The position numbers and the translations under genes are program-made. This document shows, in pieces, positions 1-8,327 of a DNA stretch of 62,224 bases; position 1 is the stretch's first letter, and each line of letters begins with the position of its first letter. The notes beneath the pieces are model-generated. The model searched no databases. It was given only the letters and a program-made list of their open reading frames with translations, and had not been told where the DNA came from. Origin of the DNA: a virus. The stretch covers positions 1 through 62,224 of the IMG/VR virus record IMGVR_UViG_3300030331_005246. One strand, given 5' to 3'.

Positions 1-510
1 GTCAGCCAACGGATTAAAGTTGGCACTTGGTGCATAGCTATCTGGAGTGTATGTAAAGCTACCAGCAGGATCTGCAGGAGCGACCTGAGAATTATTAGTA
101 TTGTTTTTGCTAGCTAAAGCACTAACCATATTGTCATAATAAATATCCTCATTCGGTGTACCGCCATTCAAAATATTTGAAAATTCAGCTTTGGCGTTCG
201 CATCCTTTAAATTCTGGTTGTCTTTCCTGATCAATAACGATTGAGTGTTAGTCGTTGCTGCACCACCCTCATCTGCTCCAGCTGCCATCCCTAAAGCAGC
301 TGCATAACCTGCTTCCCTATTGTCTCTGGCAAGAGTGGAACCAGTCATAATATCGTTCCCACGGTTATATTTAATGCTTTCAATCTCTGCATCAGCTGGG
401 TTCTCCGTATAGACATCGTTTCTAAGATCAAAAGTATTTAACCTGTCTTTGTAATCTGGAATACCCAGCATACGGCGAATGTCTTGTCCTGCATTTTTGC
501 CCGTAGCCAT
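1..510 (-). CDS. Partial hypothetical protein, C-terminus cut by window edge
   Basis: The minus strand is open for 170 codons from the ATG at 510 and runs off the left edge without a stop, so only the N-terminal part is present (begins MATGKNAGQDIRRMLGIP). It is hydrophilic, rich in Ala, Asn and Asp, with low-complexity stretches such as GMAAGADEGGAATT, and has no membrane segment. I do not recognise a family. Composition and strand resemble the structural proteins at 42-48 kb, so a virion role is only a guess. It diverges from the primase operon across a 101 bp AT-rich gap that should hold both promoters. Confidence 0.72.
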   Translation of the reverse strand, partial: MATGKNAGQDIRRMLGIPDYKDRLNTFDLRNDVYTENPADAEIESIKYNRGNDIMTGSTLARDNREAGYAAALGMAAGADEGGAATTNTQSLLIRKDNQNLKDANAKAEFSNILNGGTPNEDIYYDNMVSALASKNNTNNSQVAPADPAGSFTYTPDSYAPSANFNPLAD

Positions 511-611
511 TAGTTTTTAGCCTATTATCTATCATTCTAAGAGTAGAAATACTAAAACTTTTTTGGGATATAGCACCTCTAAGATAAAGAAATCAAAAAA
601 CGAGAAGCCCC

Positions 612-785
612 ATGGAGATCAGGATCCCAACGGGGCATTGGATCGCCGCGCTTTGTCAGACAATTGTGTCTGCACAGGATGGCGATACCTTTGTTCTGCC
701 TTCAATTGCTCACGTTCATGCGTTTGAAATAGCACAGAAAGACACAGAAACCTGGAAACACTTTAAAGTGAGGGTTCAACCGTGA
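612..785 (+). CDS. Small hypothetical protein (57 aa) coupled to primase
   Basis: This 57-residue frame starts at ATG 612 (MEIRIPTGHW) and ends at a TGA whose bases overlap the GTG start of the primase-helicase in a GTGA junction, typical of translational coupling. The protein is short, mixed alpha/beta in character, with a His/Thr-rich C-terminal half and no recognisable domain. It is the first gene of the left plus-strand operon. Its function is unknown; its placement suggests expression together with the replication gene. Confidence 0.6.
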   Translation: MEIRIPTGHWIAALCQTIVSAQDGDTFVLPSIAHVHAFEIAQKDTETWKHFKVRVQP

Positions 786-3409
786 ATCAAATGACAAAAA
801 GGATTAAACCGGGAGAAGTTAATTTAGATCTCATCCCTTTCGATTGGCCCTTGACACCAGTTGGGATGAATAAAAACCCTTACATTGGTGGATGGCAAGC
901 CAAACCTTTCACTATTGACCAGGTAAAAAAAGAACTCGATTCAGGTAAAGCTGGTGGTGTAGGTTTAATCTCTGGTCCTGTCTATAACAAGCCTTACGGT
1001 TTAGTTTGGGTCGATATTGATGGCCCTACCGTCTATGAAGTCATTCGTCAAGAATCGGGACTGACGGTTGATCAAGCTCTCCCCAGGACCTTGACGATCT
1101 GCAGCGGACGTGAAGGTCGTGAACGCAAACTTTATCTGGTCCCTCAAAAATCCTGGCCCCAGTTCGCCCGTAATAAATACAATTGGCACGGCGAAGGCGA
1201 TGGCGAAAAACTTGAAGTACTTTGGAAGCGGCACCAAGGTGTCCTCATGGGGTTCCATCCAGATACGGATGGTTACTACACTAAGGATGGTGAGGACTAT
1301 TCATTTGTCCACAACTTACCGGTTATTCCTGACTGGATATTAAATGCCATCGCAAAGAAAAATAAAGCACAAGGCAAGATAGCTTTAAGTAACTCACGTA
1401 TCTTTGGTGAGACCTTTGCGATCAATACGCAAATTGGTCACGACAGACAAATCAAAGAAGCAATCAGAGCACTCTGGACTTTAAAACCAGAAGACGCAGA
1501 AGACTACGAAAAATGGTTAACGGCTGGCCAAGCACTGCACTCGATCGACGATTCGCTCCTCGAAGAATGGGATAAGTGGTCACAAATAGGCAGTAATTAC
1601 AGGCCTGGTGAATGCCAACGCAAATGGAGATCGTTCACCAAAGGGGCAGGAATTACTGCTGGCACTCTCTTTGCCAGAGCACAAGAAAATGGTTTTAAGT
1701 TCTCTCAAGAACACACAACCATGGCTGCACCCCATGATGTAATCGACAATGTTCAACGTTTAATTGACGAACTTTATCAAGCTAACGAAATGGAATCAGA
1801 ATCAGAAGAACTAAAGACATTGCCAGATGCAGTCAAAACAGAATTCAAAAGGCCATCCGATAAAAGATCAGGAAAGAAACTCAAGACTGTTAATAAAAAC
1901 GCGCCGCAAAATGAAATAAGAGACAGACTCATTGTCCTCTTTCATAAAGACTTTGTCTTTGATGAAAGCGACAATAAGTTCTACAAGTACGAACACAACC
2001 AACCAGGTATGTGGGCTCCGTTGCGTGAAAACGAAATGAAGCATTACATCTCAGCTGAGCTGGATCAGATGACGAATGAATCATTGCTGCCTCAAGGTTA
2101 TGCATTGGATCTGATCGATACGATGTATAAGACTCTGAAATCCAAACTCGTTTTTACAGAAGAGTGGAACCAAGATAAAAACCTATTGCTGTTTGAAAAT
2201 GGTGTCTACGATCTCGACACCACTGAACTCGGTGGCTTTAAACGCGGCTATTACATCAACCGCACACTGCCTTATTCCTTTGATCCATCAGCTGATGGTA
2301 CGCCCATCATCGAGTGGTTACACTACATCCAAAGTAATGACCACCACAGGGTTCAACTGCTTAGAGCCTGGATGCGAGCTGTCCTGGTTGGTAACACCGG
2401 CATCCAAAAATTCCTAGAGATCATTGGCCCTGGTGGTTCAGGTAAAACATCATTCACCTCTCTCTGTCATGCACTGGTTGGCTGGGATGGTGCTGCTGTC
2501 TCAAGCCTTGAACGCATCGAAAAGAATCGCTTTGAGATGGCCAAGTTGTTCAACAAACGGCTCTGTCTCTTCAATGATGTCAGTCGCTACGGCAGCACTG
2601 TTGATTCGCTCAAGCAACTGACTGGTGCAGACATCGTCAACAACGAGCACAAGTACAAGCAAGAAGAAACCAACTTCCGTTTCACTGGCCTGGTCATGGT
2701 CACCGCCAATGAACAGGTGCAGATGCAGGATCCCACCTCTGGTCTGGCCAGGCGCAGAATCACAATCCCATTCGATGTCGTCTTCAATGGACCTGTCGAT
2801 CAGATGTGCACACTCATTCAGTGTTCACCAGGGCGCATCGAGGGTAAGTTCGCTCCTGACTTGCCGGGTCTGGTCAACTGGTTACTCAAGATGCCAGAGC
2901 AGGAAATGCGTGAGTACCTGCTGGCAACCAATAAGAAGGTTGAGTACATGCGGACGTTCAACATCAAGCAGATGAAGTGCGCCAATCCAATCGCTGCCTG
3001 GATGGATGATTGCGTCATCTTTGATCCTGGCGTCAAAACCTACGTCGGTTCAGGTAAACCAGCACCTAAAGATGCTGATCGTAAATATGCCTCAGCACAC
3101 CACAGGCTCTATGCCAGCTACCTGGAATTCTGTAATGACAACAACTACGGTCAATTCAGACGTGACCGCTTTGTTGATGCTGTCAATGACATCTTCAAGA
3201 ACCAGCTCAAGCTTAATGTCACCATGTCACCAACACGCATTACTTATTTCAATAACATCACCTTGAGAGACAGGCCGGATAGCAATGGCATCGTCGATGA
3301 ATCCAAGCAACATCACTATCCTTCTGTCCTAGAACTCGCTGCTGATCCTGATAAATACCGTGAGTTTTATTCCTCGTTTCCTATAACTAGACAACAAGAT
3401 TACTCTTAA
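782..3409 (+). CDS. Bifunctional primase-polymerase / D5-like SF3 helicase
   Basis: This is the main replication enzyme seen in the window. The N-terminal third resembles the bifunctional primase-polymerase domain, with the metal-binding strand VWVDID at about residues 75-80 and a later lEv..k..GVLMGFHP strand near 144-160. A PriCT-type linker follows (about 240-300, W..F...T.GTLF). The C-terminal half has a D5_N-like region (about 465-530) and an SF3/P4-type ATPase: Walker A GPGGSGKT at 549-556, Walker B RLCLFND near 593-599, sensor VMVTANE at 638-644 and an RRR cluster at 657-659. The 875-residue length fits primase-helicase fusions. The GTG start overlaps the previous stop. It probably primes and unwinds phage DNA in the cytoplasm. 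Confidence 0.9.
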   Translation: MNQMTKRIKPGEVNLDLIPFDWPLTPVGMNKNPYIGGWQAKPFTIDQVKKELDSGKAGGVGLISGPVYNKPYGLVWVDIDGPTVYEVIRQESGLTVDQALPRTLTICSGREGRERKLYLVPQKSWPQFARNKYNWHGEGDGEKLEVLWKRHQGVLMGFHPDTDGYYTKDGEDYSFVHNLPVIPDWILNAIAKKNKAQGKIALSNSRIFGETFAINTQIGHDRQIKEAIRALWTLKPEDAEDYEKWLTAGQALHSIDDSLLEEWDKWSQIGSNYRPGECQRKWRSFTKGAGITAGTLFARAQENGFKFSQEHTTMAAPHDVIDNVQRLIDELYQANEMESESEELKTLPDAVKTEFKRPSDKRSGKKLKTVNKNAPQNEIRDRLIVLFHKDFVFDESDNKFYKYEHNQPGMWAPLRENEMKHYISAELDQMTNESLLPQGYALDLIDTMYKTLKSKLVFTEEWNQDKNLLLFENGVYDLDTTELGGFKRGYYINRTLPYSFDPSADGTPIIEWLHYIQSNDHHRVQLLRAWMRAVLVGNTGIQKFLEIIGPGGSGKTSFTSLCHALVGWDGAAVSSLERIEKNRFEMAKLFNKRLCLFNDVSRYGSTVDSLKQLTGADIVNNEHKYKQEETNFRFTGLVMVTANEQVQMQDPTSGLARRRITIPFDVVFNGPVDQMCTLIQCSPGRIEGKFAPDLPGLVNWLLKMPEQEMREYLLATNKKVEYMRTFNIKQMKCANPIAAWMDDCVIFDPGVKTYVGSGKPAPKDADRKYASAHHRLYASYLEFCNDNNYGQFRRDRFVDAVNDIFKNQLKLNVTMSPTRITYFNNITLRDRPDSNGIVDESKQHHYPSVLELAADPDKYREFYSSFPITRQQDYS

Positions 3410-3419
3410 TTGTTGTAGC

Positions 3420-3446
3420 ATTGCGTCAATAATATATTGGCGTAAT
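3420..3446 (+). promoter_or_regulatory. Hairpin covering the glycosyltransferase start codon
   Basis: The arms at 3420-3429 and 3437-3446 pair over 10 positions (two G-U wobbles) around a 7-nt AT-rich loop. The ATG of the next gene (3445) lies at the end of the 3' arm, so the fold would partly hide the start codon. It could be a translational brake or a processing site between the primase and glycosyltransferase genes. Confidence 0.45.
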
Positions 3447-4686
3447 GTCTAAGCCTAAAATCTTATGGAGTGGTGATGCTGTAGCAACCACTGGATTTGC
3501 TAGGGTTACTGAAAATCTAATTACTAGACTAAAAGATAAGTTTGAAATCGTTGTCCTAGCTAATAACCATTGGGGTGATCCTTGTTGGCTCGATAAAGAT
3601 TTCAAGATCTATCCTTCTTCCAACCGCTTTGCCCAAGAACCTTTTGGTGTCCAACGCATTCGAGAAGTAACAGAAAAAGAGAAGCCTGACATTGTCTTTG
3701 CCGTCAATGACATGTGGATCCTCAACAATCTCTATGCACAGATCAAAGAGCACCATGAACGTGGTGACTTCAAGTTCGTTGCCTACACACCCATGGACAG
3801 CTACGGCTGGACTGGTGCACTTAAAGACTTCTCTGAAAAGTGGGACAACCTGGTCGTATACACGGAGTTTGGGGCTAAAGAATTTTTTTACGCTGGTGTC
3901 AAACGACCTGTCACCGTGATTCCTCACGGCATCACACGGGATCAGTTCTATCCACTCGATAAACAAGAATGCCGCAAAAAACTCGGTATCCCAGAAGATT
4001 CATTCATCATCTTCAATGGCAACCGCAACCAGGCCCGCAAGCGGATTGACATCACCATCGATGCCTTTGCTCAGTTCGCTGTCGATAAGCCGGATGCCAA
4101 GCTCTACCTGCACATGGGCATGAAAGATCAGGGCTGGGATGTCATGTCTTTGTTCGGTCGCGAGATGACCAAGCGGGGCATCGATCCTAACGGACGCATC
4201 ATCATGACAACCAAGAATGCTCAGCCTCCTGCAGTGCCAGTGGAGATGCTCAACACCATCTACAACTGCGCTGACATCTCAGTCAACACCACCAAAGGTG
4301 AGGGCCATGGACTGGTCAACCACGAAAGCGCCGCCTGCCGTGTGGCCCAGGTCGTCCCCAGCCACACTTCCTGTAAAGAAATTTTTGAAGGGGCCGCACC
4401 ACTGATTGACAACTGCTTCTTGGATGTTGATGTCAACTTCAACCGGGACATGCCAGTGCCATCAGCAGAACACCTCGCTGAGATCATGACCGATCTCTAC
4501 AACGACAGAGAGCTGCTCGATCGAGTCGCTGACGATTGCTACAAGCGAGCGATCGATGAGAAGTATCAGTGGGACAACATCGCTGAACAGTTCGCTGGCG
4601 TCTTTGAAGACGTGCTCAAGCCGGTTGAAAAGCCAGTCATCAAACGGTCTAAGCGCCGCAAGAAACAGCCCATTGGTATGAAATAA
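3445..4686 (+). CDS. GT-B fold glycosyltransferase, GT4-like
   Basis: This 413-residue protein has the layout of a GT4-type glycosyltransferase: a Gly-rich N-terminal strand-loop (GDAVATTGFAR, 10-20), the mid-protein VTVIPHGI motif (156-163), a basic NGNRNQARKRID segment at 191-202 typical of the nucleotide-sugar site, and the C-terminal EX7E motif E286/E294 in GEGHGLVNHE. The last 20 residues are Lys/Arg-rich. It probably transfers a sugar from a nucleotide sugar to a cytoplasmic acceptor; candidates are phage DNA bases, a virion protein or a host glycan, and the sequence does not decide. It follows the primase by 35 bp and is closed by a strong terminator. Confidence 0.85.
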   Translation: MSKPKILWSGDAVATTGFARVTENLITRLKDKFEIVVLANNHWGDPCWLDKDFKIYPSSNRFAQEPFGVQRIREVTEKEKPDIVFAVNDMWILNNLYAQIKEHHERGDFKFVAYTPMDSYGWTGALKDFSEKWDNLVVYTEFGAKEFFYAGVKRPVTVIPHGITRDQFYPLDKQECRKKLGIPEDSFIIFNGNRNQARKRIDITIDAFAQFAVDKPDAKLYLHMGMKDQGWDVMSLFGREMTKRGIDPNGRIIMTTKNAQPPAVPVEMLNTIYNCADISVNTTKGEGHGLVNHESAACRVAQVVPSHTSCKEIFEGAAPLIDNCFLDVDVNFNRDMPVPSAEHLAEIMTDLYNDRELLDRVADDCYKRAIDEKYQWDNIAEQFAGVFEDVLKPVEKPVIKRSKRRKKQPIGMK

Positions 4687-4708
4687 TAGAGAGGACACGG
4701 TTGAGTAC

Positions 4709-4741
4709 GGCCTGGGGTTCACGCCTCAGGTCGTTTTTTTT
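4709..4741 (+). terminator. Rho-independent terminator after glycosyltransferase
   Basis: A 9-bp stem (4709-4717 with 4724-4732, two G-U pairs) closes a 6-nt loop TTCACG and is followed by eight T residues (4734-4741). It lies 23 bases past the glycosyltransferase stop and ends the left plus-strand transcription unit. Confidence 0.9.
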
Positions 4742-4754
4742 GTGCCTCAATTTT

Positions 4755-4780
4755 CATTACTTAAAAAAAATTAAGTAATG
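4755..4780. repeat. Perfect inverted repeat, 10-bp arms
   Basis: The arms CATTACTTAA (4755-4764) and TTAAGTAATG (4771-4780) flank a loop of six A residues. It sits just after the terminator at the left edge of the repeat-rich non-coding region. It could be a second terminator reading leftward, where the loop becomes T-rich, or a protein-binding operator. Confidence 0.6.
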
Positions 4781-5007
4781 GCGCAAGTAGAAAGTGAGCA
4801 CCAAAGTGAGCGGCCCAAACCCCTTGCAATGACTGGGGTGTTGGAAAGTGGCGCGTTTGAAGTGGCCAAAATTCTTTTTTCCTAGGTGTTTGCGACAGAT
4901 CGTGTAACGACAAAACGTGGAGACGCTTGCGACACACGATTAAGTGAGTGACACTGTGGGATACGGAGGGGGTGCGGGGGAGGGTGAGACGGGTGAGACA
5001 GCACAAG

Positions 5008-5042
5008 ACTGCACGAAATGTCGTAACTGCACAAAATGTCGT
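5008..5042. repeat. Tandem 17-bp direct repeat (period 18)
   Basis: Two copies of ACTGCAC(G/A)AAATGTCGT at 5008-5024 and 5026-5042 differ at one base. They lie inside the non-coding region before the HNH-like gene and look like paired binding sites. Confidence 0.7.
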
Positions 5043-5150
5043 TGCATTTTTTGTATCATTCGCATAGAGAAAAGAAAATCTGGCTCAAAATCAGGCCCAC
5101 TTTCACTCCACCCCGCCAAACCCCTTGCTACCACTGGGTTCTCACTTTCA

Positions 5151-5169
5151 AAAGTAAACGCTTTACTTT
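5151..5169. promoter_or_regulatory. Palindrome AAAGTAAA-CGC-TTTACTTT abutting a start codon
   Basis: A perfect 8-bp palindrome around a 3-bp centre ends one base before the ATG at 5171. Its position and symmetry fit an operator for a dimeric regulator that would block expression of the HNH-like gene; as RNA it could also fold over the start region. Confidence 0.5.
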
Positions 5170-5170
5170 C

Positions 5171-5857
5171 ATGTCCACCCACCTCCCAGGCAGACCTGCG
5201 CGTTCAGTGGCTGCCATCGCTGACCTCAACTTCAGACTGTTCAACCCAGAGCAGGGCACAGCAGAAGAGCAGGGTTTCTATCACGGCTTCCCCTGTCATC
5301 TCGGTCACACACTGCGTGATCAGAAGAACCACTGGTGCCATGACTGTGCCAAGCGAATCAAATCCAATGTCAGTGGCCTGGATATCTCATTCATCCACTC
5401 GGACTACCGGAGGCGTCTGGTCTCCATCCTCGATATGGTGCGTCAAACCATTGATGATGACCTCGATCCCACTGCCTGCTGGGATGTCGGTAAGAGTGCG
5501 TCCGCTCGTTACAACTATCCTTCTTACAGATCACAGACAAGTAAACGCAAGAATGATCTGATCATGCTGAAGAAGATTATGTATCAATCATTCTGGGGTG
5601 ATGTAGGCAAGCTGTATGTCACCAGGGATCAGAATGTTTGCCAGAATCCTGGTTGTGTTAATCCATTACATCTATCTTCTACGTTGCACATGACAACGTA
5701 CAGACATAATCATTCTTTCCATTACTTTGATTTGGATTACAACCCACAGAAATTAATGTTGATGGATAAAAGCATGCTCTATGGTTTATCGATTGATGAG
5801 ATTTTAAGTAAAGTTTATAGGTCGACAATTAGAGATCCTAGAATGTTAGAAGAATAG
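5171..5857 (+). CDS. HNH-like zinc-binding protein, possible endonuclease
   Basis: I chose ATG 5171 (MSTHLPGRPARSVAA); an upstream extension to 5036 would read through the repeat region. The 228-residue protein has a Cys/His cluster CHLGH...CHDC at about 50-72 and a second motif CQNPGCVNPLHL at about 170-181, the pattern found in HNH_3-type homing nucleases (CxNPxCVNPxHL). Family members make DNA nicks or breaks and often promote gene homing. A possible operator overlaps its start. Nuclease activity is inferred from the motif only; a sequence-specific DNA-binding regulator is the alternative. Confidence 0.6.
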   Translation: MSTHLPGRPARSVAAIADLNFRLFNPEQGTAEEQGFYHGFPCHLGHTLRDQKNHWCHDCAKRIKSNVSGLDISFIHSDYRRRLVSILDMVRQTIDDDLDPTACWDVGKSASARYNYPSYRSQTSKRKNDLIMLKKIMYQSFWGDVGKLYVTRDQNVCQNPGCVNPLHLSSTLHMTTYRHNHSFHYFDLDYNPQKLMLMDKSMLYGLSIDEILSKVYRSTIRDPRMLEE

Positions 5858-5870
5858 CGCGGGTTGGGTG

Positions 5871-6839
5871 ATGCCTCGGGGTCCATTTATCGGCGGTAAT
5901 AATAGTACGTCTCAGCGACAACGCAATCAATTTAATCCTCTCAACTTAGGCACCTTTGATCAGACAAGTCTACGTGTGCTTCAAGGTACGCTTGGCATGC
6001 GTAGTGAAATTATTCAGGGAGGCTATGGACGTGATACCTATAACCACTGGTATTCAATCAAGTTAGCTAAGAAAGGCTATCTTTTATTGTTCAAGGCTGG
6101 AACAAAGTTAGCAACATCAAATTTAGTTGCTGCTGATGTTGGTAATCAGTACGTCAATGATCGTTTCATGGTTGCAGCGTATGACCAGAATAGGAATCCA
6201 TTGTTCCCATTACCTGTTCTGCAGCAGCCAGAGATTTATTTCGGTCAAGTTGCGCCTGTCCAGGGACCAACAATGAATACTGTTGTTCCTTATCGTTTTG
6301 AAGAAGGTAATGAACTTTATTATGAATTGCAGCCAGGGCGTTATTTAATTTGTGTTTCGGCTACGTGTAATGAGTTATCTGACTTTGGTGTTGGCTTAGC
6401 GATTGAATTCCCCACGCCATCAGAGCAATTCATTCTGTTGGAAGATACAGAAATTGCTTATCTCCTGCAGGAGAGTCTTCTCAATACACCCGGTGGTGAA
6501 ACGTTTACTGAAATTCTTTCGCCCCTTCAAGCTAACGTAACGATTGATACGATCAGTGCTCTTACACGTCCGCCAGCAATTATTAACCCAGGGATTTTTT
6601 GTCAGGTAAATAACACAAATTCTAATGGTGTTCCTTTGGCTTGGGTGATTAAAGATTTTGCTGCTGACCCTGATGATGAGGCCAATGACCGTGTGCTTTT
6701 AGATGCTACAGAGAACTGGTATTTGTCTGTTCCACGTACACATTCAAGAACTGAATGGAGAGAAGCATGGAGACGAGATCATAGTCAGGATAATAGATAC
6801 CCTGCGATAGTATTTGATAAATATACCAACACTGAGTGA
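5871..6839 (+). CDS. Hypothetical protein, possible virion component
   Basis: The protein has 322 residues from ATG 5871 (a GTG codon directly before is a possible alternative start). It begins with a Gly/Asn/Gln-rich stretch (RGPFIGGNNSTSQRQRNQ), followed by beta-rich sequence with many Phe, Tyr and Leu and no membrane helix. I do not recognise a family. The next gene starts on its stop (TGATG), so this and the following small genes are co-translated. A structural role is inferred from length, composition and phage context. Confidence 0.65.
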   Translation: MPRGPFIGGNNSTSQRQRNQFNPLNLGTFDQTSLRVLQGTLGMRSEIIQGGYGRDTYNHWYSIKLAKKGYLLLFKAGTKLATSNLVAADVGNQYVNDRFMVAAYDQNRNPLFPLPVLQQPEIYFGQVAPVQGPTMNTVVPYRFEEGNELYYELQPGRYLICVSATCNELSDFGVGLAIEFPTPSEQFILLEDTEIAYLLQESLLNTPGGETFTEILSPLQANVTIDTISALTRPPAIINPGIFCQVNNTNSNGVPLAWVIKDFAADPDDEANDRVLLDATENWYLSVPRTHSRTEWREAWRRDHSQDNRYPAIVFDKYTNTE

Positions 6840-6952
6840 TGGCTACTAAGGAAAATAAGAAGTCAAAGGTTCAAGAAAAACCTGAGAAAGTTTTCAAAGA
6901 GTACTGCAAATTATATCCTTGGGCTGTAGAGTGTAAGCAATATGAAGTGTAA
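6839..6952 (+). CDS. Small basic protein (37 aa)
   Basis: The ATG at 6839 overlaps the previous stop in TGATG. The peptide has a Lys-rich N-terminal half (MATKENKKSKVQEK) and a C-terminal half with two Cys (CKLYPWAVECKQYEV). The tight overlap on both sides supports real coding. Function unknown. Confidence 0.55.
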   Translation: MATKENKKSKVQEKPEKVFKEYCKLYPWAVECKQYEV

Positions 6953-6955
6953 TGA

Positions 6956-7690
6956 GTGGCTACGTTAATTACTAATGCCCCGCCGCAGAAAGTTTGGATT
7001 AGAAAAGAATATCTCCGTGACCTGCGCGATGGTCATGGTGAATTTGTACTTGGTTATTGGGTCTCTATTAAGTCCTTACCAGGGCGGTGTTTCTATTTCG
7101 AGACGTTCATTCCAGAGTATGGTGCGCTGTTTGACAAGCTCCCCATCTCTGCTTTTGTAGCATGGGATTCGGATAATCCACACAATCCCAAAACACCTGA
7201 CCCTGATCTTCCCTTAGAAGAACTGCAATTCTGGAACTGTTTTAACTATGACATTACCACGTTGGAAAAGAATCTTTTATACACAGCACGATGGGAGGTG
7301 CGTACTAAGACCCATGGCTCTTTACATGGCGACTACTTGTTCACTATTGATAGCTACAACGGCGATAAGAGTGGGACAGACATCAGCTTTGCCGAAGTCC
7401 CCGACGAACACAAATCGTTCAACATCATACAACTGTCAACAGCTCAGTTTGCAGCCTATCCCAACAATCGATGCCGAATTATTGATCCTTCTCTGTCGCC
7501 CGAAACCCTCAAGCAACCCGACTTTCTCGTATCCACAAGGGATTTCAATGTAGAGTATCCCAACGCTAAGTGGGGCAGGCTTGGTGAATCAGAAGAGTAT
7601 TTCTGGGAGACCAAGACAGAGTCAAATTACAGGAAGATAGAACCAACTCCACAAGCTAAGTTTGCTTTGCAAGCAGATTTTGACCGGTAG
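6956..7690 (+). CDS. Hypothetical protein (244 aa)
   Basis: The frame starts at GTG 6956, three bases after the preceding stop. The protein is aromatic-rich (many Trp, Tyr and Phe), beta-strand-rich and without membrane segments or known catalytic motifs. It belongs to the compact operon 5871-7987. A virion or virion-assembly role would fit the context, but no domain is recognised. Confidence 0.65.
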   Translation: MATLITNAPPQKVWIRKEYLRDLRDGHGEFVLGYWVSIKSLPGRCFYFETFIPEYGALFDKLPISAFVAWDSDNPHNPKTPDPDLPLEELQFWNCFNYDITTLEKNLLYTARWEVRTKTHGSLHGDYLFTIDSYNGDKSGTDISFAEVPDEHKSFNIIQLSTAQFAAYPNNRCRIIDPSLSPETLKQPDFLVSTRDFNVEYPNAKWGRLGESEEYFWETKTESNYRKIEPTPQAKFALQADFDR

Positions 7691-7715
7691 AATAGTTCTA
7701 TCAGTACCGATCGTT

Positions 7716-7856
7716 ATGGAACACAATTTTTTTAGTGACCCTTTTTTTTGGTTGACGTTAGCGTCAGAAATTATTGCTTTGACTCCACTGAAGTCCAATA
7801 GTGTGGTGCAGCTTTTGCTATCTGCAATTAAAAGCATTAAGCCAGCAAAAAAGTAA
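7716..7856 (+). CDS. Small hydrophobic protein (46 aa)
   Basis: From ATG 7716 the peptide has an aromatic N-terminus (FFSDPFFWLTLASEIIAL), a Ser/Leu-rich amphipathic middle and a Lys-rich C-terminus (IKSIKPAKK). It may lie on or cross a membrane; a small holin-like or membrane-binding protein is possible. An upstream in-frame extension to 7662 overlaps the previous gene and is less likely. Confidence 0.5.
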   Translation: MEHNFFSDPFFWLTLASEIIALTPLKSNSVVQLLLSAIKSIKPAKK

Positions 7857-7870
7857 AGATTCGGCGGACC

Positions 7871-7987
7871 ATGATGCGTCTCGATCAGGAAATCGAGGCG
7901 TACATGCAAGAGACCGAGCCCCCACCAGACGAGGCGATTACTGAAATCAGTGGCTGGTCAATGCGGAAACGTGCGCCTTGGACTTAA
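7871..7987 (+). CDS. Small acidic protein (38 aa)
   Basis: The frame starts at ATG 7871 (MMRLDQEIEAYMQETEPPP) and ends with WSMRKRAPWT. It overlaps by 4 bp, tail to tail, the stop of the minus-strand gene at 7984. The distinct acidic, Pro-rich and basic parts suggest a real peptide. Function unknown. Confidence 0.45.
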   Translation: MMRLDQEIEAYMQETEPPPDEAITEISGWSMRKRAPWT

Positions 7988-8256
7988 TTATCTAGCACTG
8001 TTTTCGTCTGAGTCACAGGAGTCAAAGGTCCATTAGCTTTGTTAGCATTGACCACTTCTTCTTTCCACACCACAGCGGCAATGGCTTGTACTTCCTGTGG
8101 TTCGGCTGATACGTCCGAGCCAGGCATAAAAAGCTGGCGCTCATAGGAACGTGCAATCTCAACATCGTCTTTTAGGACAATGTCGGCTTTGCGGACGCCG
8201 AGAGAATAGTCTTCGTTGACTTCTATTTTGTAGCGAAAAGTTTCAGTTAGAGCCAT
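7984..8256 (-). CDS. Fibre-associated accessory protein B
   Basis: This 90-residue protein is clearly related to the 127-residue protein at 11165-11548: both share VRKADIV / VRRADVV, an IARSYxR segment, PGxDxSxEPxEVQ and a VW..E....KAN end. Each copy lies directly downstream of a fibre gene. The pairing suggests a fibre-assembly chaperone or a fibre-bound protein. It is the last gene of the minus-strand fibre/lysis operon, with no terminator seen before the convergent plus-strand gene. Confidence 0.65.
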   Translation of the reverse strand: MALTETFRYKIEVNEDYSLGVRKADIVLKDDVEIARSYERQLFMPGSDVSAEPQEVQAIAAVVWKEEVVNANKANGPLTPVTQTKTVLDN

Positions 8257-8327
8257 TTTAGGAACCGCCGACTGACGGGAACAGATTTAATGATTGCCGT
8301 AGTTTATTGACAGTTGCGGTCTAATAT

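Larger units (their letters stand above)
4781..5170. promoter_or_regulatory. Repeat-rich non-coding region, possible origin or control region
   Basis: This 390 bp stretch has no convincing gene. It holds repeated AAAGTGAG-type words (about 4790, 4803, and with variation 4853) and their complements CTCACTTTC / CACTTTC near 5100 and 5141. An AAACCCCTTGC word occurs twice (about 4817 and 5118), each followed by an ACTGGG word. There is a G-rich plus-strand tract near 4964-4990, a tandem 17-bp repeat (5008-5042) and a palindrome (5151-5169). Clustered iteron-like words are what a replication initiator or repressor would recognise, but neither role is proven. Confidence 0.5.

Noticed and set aside
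4816-5140. Integration (att) site from the AAACCCCTTGC repeats
   Set aside because: No tRNA-like sequence or active integrase lies near; the repeats fit binding sites better.
4944-5561. Plus-strand 205-residue frame over the repeat region
   Set aside because: It reads through the G-rich tract and iterons and into the HNH-like gene in another frame; sequence is Thr/Ser/Pro-rich without motif.
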